From Synaphobranchus kaupii (lineage: Eukaryota; Chordata; Actinopteri; Anguilliformes; Synaphobranchidae): a DNA stretch of 64,000 bases. The notes under the pieces were generated by a model. That model did not search any database, was not told the DNA's origin, and was given only the letters and a program-made list of their open reading frames with translations. Shown one piece after another: positions 45,465 through 58,510 of this stretch (the stretch's first letter is position 1; each line of letters begins with the position of its first letter). The stretch lies in NCBI GenBank assembly GCA_029718625.1, contig CM056389.1, positions 5,166,186 through 5,230,185 on the forward strand, given 5' to 3'. Made by a program: the position numbers and the translations under genes.

Positions 45465-46134
45465 TTTAAACTCAGATTTAAATTTTGATTAGGGATTAAC
45501 TTTAAACTGACAGATGAGGTAGTTTAATTCATAGAAATAGCAGCATTCTTTTAGATGGATGGAGTAAAATGGCCACGTTCCTTACAGTTACTCTGATTAT
45601 TTTTCTTACTTGTGTACTATTTAATACCTGCATTCCTTTCTTCATGATTAATTGTTTGCGAAAACAGGAAAGAATGTCTTCAATAGAAATGTAGAAGTTA
45701 TTTTTTCAGCTTCGGGACATCACTTATGATTTTAGCATTTTCTATTAGCAGTTTTTTTTTGATAATAGAAATAATAATTTATAATTGTAACCACCATGTC
45801 CAATAATTTGTTACTTTGTTGGCCAAACAGTTTGCTATATTGTTTGATAAATACAAACCACCCAGATAGGCAAGCAAGCTACATGTAGCCTACTTCTTGA
45901 TTCCCCACTATTTTCAGTTATTAACCTTTCACAGTTGCCAAGCAACTACATTTAAACCTAGGTTTAGGTCATTAATCTTAGATTTACTGATCTACGATTA
46001 AATATAAGTGGTGCAACACATCTTTGGTTAGTTTTAAACTTAGATTCATTCATTTGGATTTACTAAACCTGGATTTACTAAACTCTGATTATCTCTAATC
46101 TTAGATTAATTTACGCCTTGTTGGTGCAACCCAC

Positions 46135-49100
46135 TTGTTGGTGTCTCTGTGTCTCTGTATTCTAAGAGTGATGCACTTTGAGTGTGTCTCTGTATCCTAA
46201 GAGTGATGCACTTTGAGTGTGTCTCTGTATCCTAAGAGTGATGCACTTTGAGTGTGTCTCTGTATTCTAAGAGTGATGCACTTTGAGTGTGTCTCTGTAT
46301 CCTAAGAGTGATGCACTTTGAGTGTGTCTCTGTATTCTAAGAGTGATGCACTTTGAGTGTGTCTGTATTCTAAGAGTGATGCACTTTGAGTGTGTCTGTA
46401 TCCTAAGAGTGATGCACTTTGAGTGTGTCTGTATTCTAAGAGTGATGCACTTTGAGTGTGTCTCTGTATTCTAAGAGTGATGCACTTTGAGTGTGTCTCT
46501 GTATCCTAAGAGTGATGCACTTTGAGTGTGTCTCTGTATTCTAAGAGTGATGCACTTTGAGTGTGTCTCTGTATTCTAAGAGTGATGCACTTTGAGTGTG
46601 TCTGTATTCTAAGAGTGATGCACTTTGAGTGTGTCTGTATTCTAAGAGTGATGCACTTTGAGTGTGTCTCTGTATCCTAAGAGTGATGCACTTTGAGTGT
46701 GTCTCTGTATTCTAAGAGTGATGCACTTTGAGTGTGTCTGTATTCTAAGAGTGATGCACTTTGAGTGTGTCTGTATCTTAAGAGTGATGCACTTTGAGTG
46801 TGTCTGTATTCTAAGAGTGATGCACTTTGAGTGTGTCTCTGTATTCTAAGAGTGATGCACTTTGAGTGTGTCTCTGTATCCTAAGAGTGATGCACTTTGA
46901 GTGTGTCTCTGTATTCTAAGAGTGATGCACTTTGAGTGTGTCTCTGTATTCTAAGAGTGATGCACTTTGAGTGTGTCTCTGTATTCTAAGAGTGATGCAC
47001 TTTGAGTGTGTCTCTGTATTCTAAGAGTGATGCACTTTGAGTGTGTCTCTGTATTCTAAGAGTGATGCACTTTGAGTGTGTCTCTGTATCCTAAGAGTGA
47101 TGCACTTTGAGTGTGTCTCTGTATCCTAAGAGTGATGCACTTTGAGTGTCTCTGTATCCTAAGAGTGATGCACTTTGAGTGTGTCTCTGTATTCTAAGAG
47201 TGATGCACTTTGAGTGTGTCTCTGTATTCTAAGAGTGATGCACTTTGAGTGTGTCTCTGTATTCTAAGAGTGATGCACTTTGAGTGTGTCTGTATCCTAA
47301 GAGTGATGCACTTTGAGTGTGTCTCTGTATTCTAAGAGTGATGCACTTTGAGTGTGTCTCTGTATTCTAAGAGTGATGCACTTTGAGTGTGTCTGTATCC
47401 TAAGAGAGATGCACTTTGAGTGTGTCTCTGTATTCTAAGAGTGATGCACTTTGAGTGTGTCTGTATCCTAAGAGTGATGCACTTTGAGTGTGTCTCTGTA
47501 TTCTAAGAGTGATGCACTTTGAGTGTGTCTGTATTCTAAGAGTGATGCACTTTGAGTGTGTCTCTGTATTCTAAGAGTGATGCACTTTGAGTGTGTCTCT
47601 GTATTCTAAGAGTGATGCACTTTGAGTGTGTCTCTGTATTCTAAGAGTGATGCACTTTGAGTGTGTCTCTGTATTCTAAGAGTGATGCACTTTGAGTGTG
47701 TCTGTATCCTAAGAGTGTTGCACTTTGAGTGTGTCTCTGTATTCTAAGAGTGATGCACTTTGAGTGTGTCTGTATTCTAAGAGTGATGCACTTTGAGTGT
47801 GTCTCTGTATCCTAAGAGTGATGCACTTTGAGTGTGTCTGTATCCTAAGAGTGATGCACTTTGAGTGTGTCTCTGTATTCTAAGAGTGATGCACTTTGAG
47901 TGTGTCTCTGTATTCTAAGAGTGATGCACTTTGAGTATGTCTCTGTATCCTAAGAGTGATGCACTTTGAGTGTGTCTCTGTATTCTAAGAGTGATGCACT
48001 TTGAGTGTGTCTGTATCCTAAGAGTGATGCACTTTGAATGTGTCTGTATCCTAAGAGTGATGCACTTTGAGTGTGTCTCTGTATTCTAAGAGTGATGCAC
48101 TTTGAGTGTGTCTGTATCCTAAGAGTGATGCACTTTGAGTGTGTCTCTGTATTCTAAGAGTGATGCACTTTGAGTGTGTCTCTGTATTCTAAGAGTGATG
48201 CACTTTGAGTGTGTCTCTGTATTCTAAGAGTGATGCACTTTGAGTGTGTCTCTGTATTCTAAGAGTGATTCACTTTGAGTGTGTCTGTATCCTAAGAGTG
48301 ATGCACTTTGAGTGTGTCTCTGTATTCTAAGAGTGATGCACTTTGAGTGTGTCTCTGTATTCTAAGAGTGATGCACTTTGAGTGTGTCTCTGTATTCTAA
48401 GAGTGATGCACTTTGAGTGTGTCTCTGTATCCTAAGAGTGATGCACTTTGAGTGTGTCTCTGTATTCTAAGAGTGATGCACTTTGAGTGTGTCTCTGTAT
48501 TCTAAGAGTGATGCACTTTGAGTGTGTCTCTGTATTCTAAGAGTGAGGCACTTTGAGTGTGTCTCTGTATTCTAAGAGTGATGCACTTTGAGTGTGTCTG
48601 TATCCTAAGAGTGATGCACTTTGAGTGTCTCTCTGTATTCTAAGAGTGATGCACTTTGAGTGTGTCTGTATCCTAAGAGTGATGCACTTTGAGTGTGTCT
48701 CTGTATCCTAAGAGTGATGCACTTTGAGTGTTTCTCTGTATCCTACGAGTGATGCACTTTGAGTGTGTCTCTGTATTCTAAGAGTGATGCACTTTGAGTG
48801 TGTCTCTGTATTCTAAGAGTGATGCACTTTGAGTGTGTCTGTATCCTAAGAGTGTTGCACTTTGAGTGTGTCTCTGTATTCTAAGAGTGATGCACTTTGA
48901 GTGTGTCTGTATTCTAAGAGTGATGCACTTTGAGTGTGTCTCTGTATCCTAAGAGTGATGCACTTTGAGTGTGTCTGTATCCTAAGAGTGATGCACTTTG
49001 AGTGTGTCTCTGTATTCTAAGAGTGATGCACTTTGAGTGTGTCTCTGTATTCTAAGAGTGATGCACTTTGAGTATGTCTCTGTATCCTAAGAGTGATGCA

Positions 49101-51905
49101 CTTTGAGTGTGTCTCTGTATTCTAAGAGTGATGCACTTTGAGTGTGTCTGTATCCTAAGAGTGATGCACTTTGAATGTGTCTGTATCCTAAGAGTGATGC
49201 ACTTTGAGTGTGTCTCTGTATTCTAAGAGTGATGCACTTTGAGTGTGTCTCTGTATTCTAAGAGTGATGCACTTTGAGTGTGTCTCTGTATTCTAAGAGT
49301 GATGCACTTTGAGTGTGTCTGTATCCTAAGAGTGATGCACTTTGAGTGTGTCTCTGTATTCTAAGAGTGATGCACTTTGAGTGTGTCTCTGTATTCTAAG
49401 AGTGATTCACTTTGAGTGTGTCTGTATCCTAAGAGTGATGCACTTTGAGTGTGTCTCTGTATTCTAAGAGTGATGCACTTTGAGTGTGTCTCTGTATTCT
49501 AAGAGTGATGCACTTTGAGTGTGTCTCTGTATTCTAAGAGTGATGCACTTTGAGTGTGTCTCTGTATCCTAAGAGTGATGCACTTTGAGTGTGTCTCTGT
49601 ATTCTAAGAGTGATGCACTTTGAGTGTGTCTCTGTATTCTAAGAGTGATGCACTTTGAGTGTGTCTCTGTATTCTAAGAGTGAGGCACTTTGAGTGTGTC
49701 TCTGTATTCTAAGAGTGATGCACTTTGAGTGTGTCTGTATCCTAAGAGTGATGCACTTTGAGTGTCTCTCTGTATTCTAAGAGTGATGCACTTTGAGTGT
49801 GTCTGTATCCTAAGAGTGATGCACTTTGAGTGTGTCTCTGTATCCTAAGAGTGATGCACTTTGAGTGTTTCTCTGTATCCTACGAGTGATGCACTTTGAG
49901 TGTGTCTCTGTATTCTAAGAGTGATGCACTTTGAGTGTGTCTCTGTATTCTAAGAGTGATGCACTTTGAGTGTGTCTCTGTATTCTAAGAGTGATGCACT
50001 TTGAGTGTGTCTGTATTCTAAGAGTGATGCACTTTGAGTGTGTCTCTGTATTCTAAGAGTGATGCACTTTGAGTGTGTCTGTATTCTAAGAGTGATGCAC
50101 TTTGAGTGTGTCTCTGTATTCTAAGAGTGATGCACTTTGAGTGTGTCTCTGTATTCTAAGAGTGATGCACTTTGAGTGTGTCTCTGTATTCTAAGAGTGA
50201 AGCACTTTGAGTATGTCTCTGTATCCTAAGAGTGATGCACTTTGAGTGTGTCTCTGTATTCTAAGAGTGATGCACTTTGAGTGTGTCTGTATCCTAAGAG
50301 TGATGCACTTTGAGTGTGTCTCTGTATTCTAAGAGTGATGCACTTTGAGTGTGTCTCTGTATCCTAAGAGTGATGCACTTTGAGTGTGTCTGTATTCTAA
50401 GAGTGATGCACTTTGAGTGTGTCTCTGTATTCTAAGAGTGATGCACTTTGAGTGTGTCTGTATCCTAAGAGTGATGCACTTTGAGTGTGTCAGTATCCTA
50501 AGAGTGATGCACTTTGAGTGTGCCTCTGTATTCTAAGAGTGATGCACTTTGAGTGTGTCTGTATCCTAAGAGTGATGCACTTTGAGTGTGTCTCTGTATC
50601 CTAAGAGTGATGCACTTTGAGTGTGTCTCTGTATCCTAAGAGTGATGCACTTTGAGTGTGTCTCTGTATTCTAAGAGTGATGCACTTTGAGTGTGTCTCT
50701 GTATTCTAAGAGTGATGCACTTTGAGTGTGTCTCTGTATCCTAAGAGTGATGCACTTTGAGTGTGTCTGTATCCTAAGAGTGATGCACTTTGAGTGTGTC
50801 TCTGTATTCTAAGAGTGATGCACTTTGAGTGTGTCTCTGTATTCTAAGAGTGATGCACTTTGAGTGTGTCTCTGTATTCTAAGAGTGATGCACTTTGAGT
50901 GTGTCTCTGTATTCTAAGAGTGATGCACTTTGAGTGTGTCTCTGTATTCTAAGAGTGATGCACTTTGAGTGTGTCTCTGTATTCTAAGAGTGATGCACTT
51001 TGAGTGTGTCTCTGTATTCTAAGAGTGATGCACTTTGAGTGTGCCTGTATCCTAAGAGTGATGCACTTTGAGTGTGTCTCTGTATTCTAAGAGTGATGCA
51101 CTTTGAGTGTGTCTGTATCCTAAGAGTGTTGCACTTTGAGTGTGTCTCTGTATTCTAAGAGTGATGCACTTTGAGTGTGTCTGTATTCTAAGAGTGATGC
51201 ACTTTGAGTGTGTCTCTGTATCCTAAGAGTGATGCACTTTGAGTGTGTCTGTATCCTAAGAGTGATGCACTTTGAGTGTGTCTCTGTATTCTAAGAGTGA
51301 TGCACTTTGAGTGTGTCTCTGTATTCTAAGAGTGATGCACTTTGAGTGTGTCTCTGTATTCTAAGAGTGATGCACTTTGAGTGTGTCTCTGTATTCTAAG
51401 AGTGATGCACTTTGAGTGTGTCTCTGTATTCTAAGAGTGATGCACTTTGAGTGTGTCTCTGTATTCTAAGAGTGATGCACTTTGAGTGTGTCTCTGTATT
51501 CTAAGAGTGATGCACTTTGAGTGTGTCTCTGTATTCTAAGAGTGATGCACTTTGAGTGTGTCTCTGTATTCTAAGAGTGATGCACTTTGAGTGTGTCTCT
51601 GTATCCTAAGAGTGATGCACTTTGAGTGTCTCTGTATCCTAAGAGTGATGCACTTTGAGTGTGTCTCTGTATTCTAAGAGTGATGCACTTTGAGTGTGTC
51701 TCTGTATCCTAAGAGTGATGCACTTTGAGTGTGTCTCTGTATTCTAAGAGTGATGCACTTTGAGTGTGTCTCTGTATTCTAAGAGTGATGCACTTTGAGT
51801 GTGTCTCTGTATTCTAAGAGTGATGCACTTTGACTGTGTCTCTGTATTCTAAGAGTGATGCACTTTGAGTGTGTCTCTGTATTCTAAGAGTGATGCACTT
51901 TCAGA
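46135..51905. repeat. 35/33-bp satellite array, about 165 copies
   Basis: The unit contains GTGTGTCTCTGTATTCTAAG and AGTGATGCACTTTGA. The 33-bp form drops one CT (GTGTGTCTGTATCC). Rare variants (AGTGTTGCAC, GATTCAC, GAGGCAC, TACGAGTG) recur at a spacing of about 1,137 bp between 47,700 and 49,970, which shows a higher-order duplication. No gene. Confidence 0.97.
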
Positions 51906-52256
51906 GCACTTTGAGTGTGCACAGTATGACAGTGTTAGGTAATGCAGCTGGCTACCTGTGGGGGGCGCTGTGTTTGTTTGTAAAAGAAAAGGCATGTTCA
52001 TAGCTGAGAATCAAGACTGTCACACAAACAGTAACAGAATAAAATTTATTAGAGCACACTAAACTTAATCATTTATCAAATTAATTAGAGCACTAAACTT
52101 AATCATTTATCAAATTAATTAGAGTAACTAAACTTTTATCAAATTTATTATTTATCAAATAACAGTAACATGACCTGGAAAACAGTACAAAATATCTTCA
52201 ACTTGTAAAATTAACCTTCACACAGTAACATGAATCATGGCTTTATATTGGCAGTT
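51906..52256. other. Spacer with three AT-rich direct repeats
   Basis: Near 52,040-52,150 the segment ATTAGAGCACTAAACTTAAT followed by CATTTATCAAATTA is repeated about three times with decay. Otherwise no feature is recognised. Confidence 0.65.
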
Positions 52257-52257
52257 T

Positions 52258-52342
52258 GGATGATTTATGGCTTGATAAGCAGCCCTCTCCTGATTGGTGG
52301 TGTGAAAGCAGCTCTCCCCTGATTGGTGGTTTAATAAGCAGC

Positions 52343-52357
<15 letters not shown>
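52258..52357. repeat. Three direct repeats with CTGATTGGTGG
   Basis: AGCAGCTCTCCCCTGATTGG-type units occur three times in 100 bp. Each holds ATTGG, the reverse of a CCAAT box. The last copy is inverted across the adjacent (GT)n tract. Confidence 0.85.
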
Positions 52358-52478
<121 letters not shown>

Positions 52479-52639
52479 CCTATGTGTTGCTTCCTGCCAC
52501 ATTTCCCTGTTTTCCTTTTTTGGTGACATGCGTTTTTTTTAGATGTATCCCTTTGCGCCACCGTAGTTTCCTGCTTTGCTGTTTTCTGGAAGGCAGAGAG
52601 AGAGACTGCAGCTGTGCCATTTACACATTCTAAATAAGT

Positions 52640-52689
52640 GACTCAATTTTCTCTTTCTCTCTCTGTCTCTCTCTCTCTCTCCCCCTCTG

Positions 52690-52722
<33 letters not shown>
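52640..52722. repeat. (CT)n microsatellite
   Basis: TCTCTCTCTCTGTCTCTCTC-type tract, imperfect at its left, purer at 52,690-52,720. Confidence 0.9.
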
Positions 52723-53018
52723 TACTCACTCGCTCTCTGTACCTACAGTATATTCATAATTTATATGAGCAGGATGTCTAATTGATTTAGCAGATGATTT
52801 ATACTCTGTTGAGGGAGGGGGAACTCCTCTACTGCTACATCTGATCAGGCCGCATGCTGCAGCTATCCCATAATGCACTGCTGCCTGCTGAGCTAACACA
52901 GTTACATTAGAAACTGTCCTGTGCTCTTAAGGGGCTTTCTCACCGCAAACTGAGCTGTACTGGAGACCGAACCCCAGTACCTTAGTTTGTTTCCTAACAT
53001 AACTCTGGTGAGAGATCA
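52723..53018. other. Unique spacer, no gene recognised
   Basis: Mixed-composition DNA between the CT tract and the small minisatellites. No convincing coding or regulatory signal. Confidence 0.6.
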
Positions 53019-53019
53019 G

Positions 53020-53140
53020 TTGTTGGGGTTTGCAGGTGAGGTTAGTACAGAGCAGTGGGTGGGGTTTGCAGGTGAGGTTAGCAGAGGGCAGTGGGCGGAG
53101 TTTGCAGGTGAGGTTAGCAGAGGGCAGTGGGCGGGTTTAA
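53020..53140. repeat. Three ~36-bp repeats
   Basis: Units with GTTTGCAGGTGAGGTTAGCA and GAGGGCAGTGGGCGG, three copies with few differences. Confidence 0.88.
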
Positions 53141-53154
53141 GGTTGGAGTTAGTG

Positions 53155-53425
53155 AGTGTTAAATGTACAGTGTTAAAGCTGTAGTTAGAGTAAGTGTTAA
53201 ATGTGCAGTGTTAAAGCTGTAGTTAGAGTAAGTGTTAAATGTGCAGTGTTAAAGCTGTAGTTAGAGTAAGTGTTAAATGTGCAGTGTTAAAGCTGTAGTT
53301 AGAGTAAGTGTTAAATGTGCAGTGTTAAAGCTGTAGTTAGAGTAAGTGTTAAATGTGCAGTGTTAAAGCTGTAGTTAGAGTAAGTGTTAAATGTGCAGTG
53401 TTAAAGCTGTAGTTAGAGTGAGTGT
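53155..53425. repeat. 38-bp minisatellite, seven copies
   Basis: The unit contains GTGTTAAATGTGCAGTGTTA and AAGCTGTAGTTAGAGTAA, nearly perfect. Confidence 0.93.
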
Positions 53426-53492
53426 TAAAGGATAAGGTTTGTATATTGGATAGTCTTGGATGATTGTGAGTAGTTGAGTTTGATAGCCCTTT

Positions 53493-56400
53493 GCTGATTA
53501 TATGCAGTAAGCCAGGAGATGTGATCAGATTGATTATATGCAGTAAGCCAGGAGATGTGATCAGGTTGATTATCTGCAGTAAGCCAGGAGATGTGATCAG
53601 ATTGATTATCTGCAGTAAGCCAGGAGATGTGATCAGATTGATTATATGCAGTAAGCCAGGAGATGTGATCAGATTGATTATATGCAGTAAACCAGGAGAT
53701 GTGATCAGATTGATTATCTGCAGTAAGCCAGGAGATGTGATCAGATTGATTATATGCAGTAAGCCAGGAGATGTGATCAGATTGATTATCTGCAGTAAGC
53801 CAGGATATGTGATCAGATTGATTATATGCAGTAAGCCAGGAGATGTGATCAGATTGATTATATGCAGTAAGCCAGGAGATGTGATCAGATTGATTATATG
53901 CAGTAAGACAGGAGATGTGATCAGATTGATTATCTGCAGTAAGCCAGGAGATGTGATCAGATTGATTATCTGCAGTAAGCCAGGAGATGTGATCAGGTTG
54001 ATTATCTGCAGTAAGCCAGGAGATGTGATCAGGTTGATTATCTGCAGTAAGCCAGGAGATGTGATCAGATTGATTATATGCAGTAAGCCAGGAGATGTGA
54101 TCAGATTGATTATATGCAGTAAGAAAGGAGATGTGATCAGATTGAGTATCTGCAGTAAGCCAGGAGATGTGATCAGATTGATTATATGCAGTAAGCCAGG
54201 AGATGTGATCAGATTGATTATCTGCAGTAAGCCAGGAGATGTGATCAGATTGATTATATGCAGTAAGCCAGGAGATGTGATCAGATTGATTATATGCAGT
54301 AAGCCAGGAGATGTGATCAGATTGATTATATGCAGTAAACCAGGAGATGTGATCAGATTGATTATCTGCAGTAAGCCAGGAGATGTGATCAGATTGATTA
54401 TATGCAGTAAGCCAGGAGATGTGATCAGATTGATTATATGCAGTAAGAAAGGAGATGTGATCAGATTGATTATATGCAGTAAGCCAGGAGATGTGATCAG
54501 ATTGATTATATGCAGTAAGCCAGGAGATGTGATCAGATTGATTATATGCAGTAAGCCAGGAGATGTGATCAGATTGATTATCTGCAGTAAGCCAGGAGAT
54601 GTGATCAGATTGATTATCTGCAGTAAGCCAGGAGATGTGATCAGGTTGATTATCTGCAGTAAGCCAGGAGATGTGATCAGATTGATTATATGCAGTAAGC
54701 CAGGAGATGTGATCAGATTGATTATATGCAGTAAGAAAGGAGATGTGATCAGATTGATTATCTGCAGTAAGCCAGGAGATGTGATCAGATTGATTATATG
54801 CTGTAAGCCAGGAGATGTGATCAGATTGATTATATGCAGTAAGCCAGGAGATGTGATCAGATTGATTATATGCAGTAAGCCAGGAGATGTGATCAGATTG
54901 ATTATATGCAGTAAGCCAGGAGATGTGATCAGATTGATTATATGCAGTAAGCCAGGAGATGTGATCAGATTGATTATATGCAGTAAGCCAGGAGATGTGA
55001 TCAGATTGATTATCTGCAGTAAGCCAGGATATGTGATCAGATTGATTATATGCAGTAAGCCAGGAGATGTGATCAGATTGATTATATGCAGTAAGCCAGG
55101 AGATGTGATCAGATTGATTATATGCAGTAAGACAGGAGATGTGATCAGATTGATTATCTGCAGTAAGCCAGGAGATGTGATCAGATTGATTATCTGCAGT
55201 AAGCCAGGAGATGTGATCAGGTTGATTATCTGCAGTAAGCCAGGAGATGTGATCAGGTTGATTATCTGCAGTAAGCCAGGAGATGTGATCAGATTGATTA
55301 TATGCAGTAAGCCAGGAGATGTGATCAGATTGATTATATGCAGTAAGAAAGGAGATGTGATCAGATTGAGTATCTGCAGTAAGCCAGGAGATGTGATCAG
55401 ATTGATTATATGCTGTAAGCCAGGAGATGTGATCAGATTGATTATATGCAGTAAGCCAGGAGATGTGATCAGATTGATTATATGCAGTAAGCCAGGAGAT
55501 GTGATCAGGTTGATTATCTGCAGTAAGCCAGGAGATGTGATCAGATTGATTATCTGCAGTAAGCCAGGAGATGTGATCAGATTGATTATATGCAGTAAGA
55601 AAGGAGATGTGATCAGATTGATTATATGCAGTAAGCCATGAGATGTGATCAGATTGATTATATGCAGTAAGAAAGGAGATGTGATCAGATTGATTATATG
55701 CAGTAAGCCATGAGATGTGATCAGATTGATTATATGCAGTAAGAAAGGAGATGTGATCAGATTGATTATATGCAGTAAGCCAAGAGATGTGATCAGATTG
55801 ATTATATGCAGTAAGAAAGGAGATGTGATCAGATTGATTAAATGCAGTAAGCCAGGAGATGTGATCAGATTGATTATCTGCAGTAAGCCAGGAGATGTGA
55901 TCAGATTGATTATATGCAGTAAGAAAGGAGATGTGATCAGATTGATTATATGCAGTAAGCCAGGAGATGTGATCAGATTGATTATATGCTGTAAGAAAGG
56001 AGATGTGATCAGATTGATTATATGCAGTAAGCCAGGAGATGTGATCAGATTGATTATATGCAGTAAACCAGGAGATGTGATCAGATTGATTATCTGCAGT
56101 AAGCCAGGAGATGTGATCAGATTGATTATATGCTGTAAGCCAGGAGATGTGATCAGATTGATTATATGCAGTAAGCCAGGAGATGTGATCAGATTGATTA
56201 TATGCAGTAAGCCAGGAGATGTGATCAGATTGATTATATGCAGTAAGCCAGGAGATGTGATCAGATTGATTATATGCAGTAAGCCAGGAGATGTGATCAG
56301 ATTGATTATATGCAGTAAGCCAGGAGATGTGATCAGATTGATTATCTGCAGTAAGCCAGGATATGTGATCAGATTGATTATATGCAGTAAGCCAGGAGAT

Positions 56401-58142
56401 GTGATCAGATTGATTATATGCAGTAAGCCAGGAGATGTGATCAGATTGATTATATGCAGTAAGACAGGAGATGTGATCAGATTGATTATCTGCAGTAAGC
56501 CAGGAGATGTGATCAGATTGATTATCTGCAGTAAGCCAGGAGATGTGATCAGGTTGATTATCTGCAGTAAGCCAGGAGATGTGATCAGGTTGATTATCTG
56601 CAGTAAGCCAGGAGATGTGATCAGATTGATTATATGCAGTAAGCCAGGAGATGTGATCAGATTGATTATATGCAGTAAGAAAGGAGATGTGATCAGATTG
56701 AGTATCTGCAGTAAGCCAGGAGATGTGATCAGATTGATTATATGCTGTAAGCCAGGAGATGTGATCAGATTGATTATATGCAGTAAGCCAGGAGATGTGA
56801 TCAGATTGATTATATGCAGTAAGCCAGGAGATGTGATCAGGTTGATTATCTGCAGTAAGCCAGGAGATGTGATCAGATTGATTATCTGCAGTAAGCCAGG
56901 AGATGTGATCAGATTGATTATATGCAGTAAGAAAGGAGATGTGATCAGATTGATTATATGCAGTAAGCCATGAGATGTGATCAGATTGATTATATGCAGT
57001 AAGAAAGGAGATGTGATCAGATTGATTATATGCAGTAAGCCAGGAGATGTGATCAGATTGATTATATGCAGTAAGAAAGGAGATGTGATCAGATTGATTA
57101 TATGCAGTAAGCCAGGAGATGTGATCAGATTGATTATCTGCAGTAAGCCAGGAGATGTGATCAGATTGATTATATGCAGTAAGAAAGGAGATGTGATCAG
57201 ATTGATTATATGCAGTAAGCCAGGAGATGTGATCAGATTGATTATATGCTGTAAGAAAGGAGATGTGATCAGATTGATTATATGCAGTAAGCCAGGAGAT
57301 GTGATCAGATTGATTATATGCAGTAAGCCAGGAGATGTGATCAGATTGATTATATGCAGTAATCCAGGAGATGTGATCAGATTGATTATATGCAGTAAGC
57401 CAGGAGATGTGATCAGATTGATTATATGCAGTAAGAAAGGAGATGTGATCAGATTGATTATATGCAGTAAGAAAGGAGATGTGATCAGATTGATTATATG
57501 CAGTAAGCCAGGAGATGTGATCAGGTTGATTATCTGCAGTAAGCCAGGAGATGTGATCAGATTGATTATATGCAGTAAGCCAGGAGATGTGATCAGATTG
57601 ATTATATGCAGTAATCCAGGAGATGTGATCAGATTGATTATATGCAGTAAGCCAGGAGATGTGATCAGATTGATTATATGCAGTAAGCCAGGAGATGTGA
57701 TCAGATTGATTATATGCAGTAAGAAAGGAGATGTGATCAGATTGATTATATGCAGTAAGCCAGGAGATGTGATCAGGTTGATTATCTTCAGTAAGCCAGG
57801 AGATGTGATCAGATTGATTATATGCAGTAAGCCAGGAGATGTGATCAGATTGATTATATGCAGTAAGAAAGGTGATGTGATCAGATTGATTATATGCAGT
57901 AAGCCAGGAGATGTGATCAGATTGATTATATGCAGTAAGCCAGGAGATGTGATCAGATTGATTATATGCAGTAAGCCAGGAGATGTGATCAGATTGATTA
58001 TATGCAGTAAGCCATGAGATGTGATCAGATTGATTATATGCAGTAAGAAAGGAGATGTGATCAGATTGATTATATGCAGTAAGCCAGGAGATGTGATCAG
58101 GTTGATTATCTGCAGTAAGCCAGGAGATGTGATCAGATTGAG
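53493..58142. repeat. 36-bp satellite array, about 129 copies
   Basis: The unit contains GATTATATGCAGTAAGCCAG and GAGATGTGATCAGATT. Variants include ATCTGCAG, AAGAAAGG, CCAGGATATG and CCATGAG. The period equals 12 codons. Two minus-strand frames stay open for more than 1,620 codons (units NLITSPGLLHII and DHISWLTAYNQS). The plus strand encodes LIICSKPGDVIR units, broken only where the CCATGAG variant makes a TGA (55,641, 56,973, 58,017). Large blocks repeat at offsets of 1,224 and 1,332 bp. No evidence of translation. Confidence 0.97.
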
Positions 58143-58322
58143 TGTTTTCAGGGGTCTGCAGTGAGCAGACTGGGATGTGTCTGGGTTCTGCGGGGACTGT
58201 GGGGAGATGATGCGGAACATTCCAGCATGCCAGCGGAGAACAGCACCCTGGAGATCCCAGCAGTAACCATGGTGATAAGAACACGTTACTAGAAAGCAGG
58301 GCTAGGCTGTGAGAATTCTGCA
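58143..58322. other. Unique flank of the 36-bp array
   Basis: Moderately GC-rich. A minus-strand frame starting at 58,323 encodes a hydrophobic, signal-like stretch (NVFLSPWLLLGSPG) and runs into the array. I regard this as chance because it depends on the array for its length. Confidence 0.4.
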
Positions 58323-58329
58323 TGCACGC

Positions 58330-58430
58330 ACGGGAGAGAGAGAGAAAGAGAGGGGGAGTGAGAGAGAGAGAAAGAGAGGCGGAGTGAGAGAGAGAGAAAG
58401 AGAGGGGGAGTGAGAGAGAGACACAGGGTG
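58330..58430. repeat. GA-rich repeats
   Basis: About three copies of a unit with GGGGGAGTGAGAGAGAGAGA followed by AAGAGAG. Confidence 0.85.
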
Positions 58431-58510
58431 AGAGGACTGAATCACAGTGATAAAAGGAGCTTACTCTGTTTTAAATGTGGTTTCATACGCACATGCTCTC
58501 ACTTATCCTT

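Larger units (their letters stand above)
41772..46134. mobile_element. TIR DNA element inserted in the satellite, split by a Gypsy element
   Basis: The left end GTGGGTTGCACCAACAAGG and the right end (46,116-46,134) are perfect 19-bp inverted repeats. A second GTTGCACC/GGTGCAAC pair lies about 60-130 bp inward on each side. Without the Gypsy insertion the element is about 850 bp and non-coding. No clear target duplication is seen in the satellite flanks. Family uncertain. Confidence 0.8.

Noticed and set aside
53349..58323. Open frames of 1,623 and 1,632 codons on the minus strand
   Set aside because: They consist almost entirely of 12-residue echoes of the 36-bp repeat; their ends are arbitrary flanking sequence with no domain. 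Kept as a repeat, not a gene.
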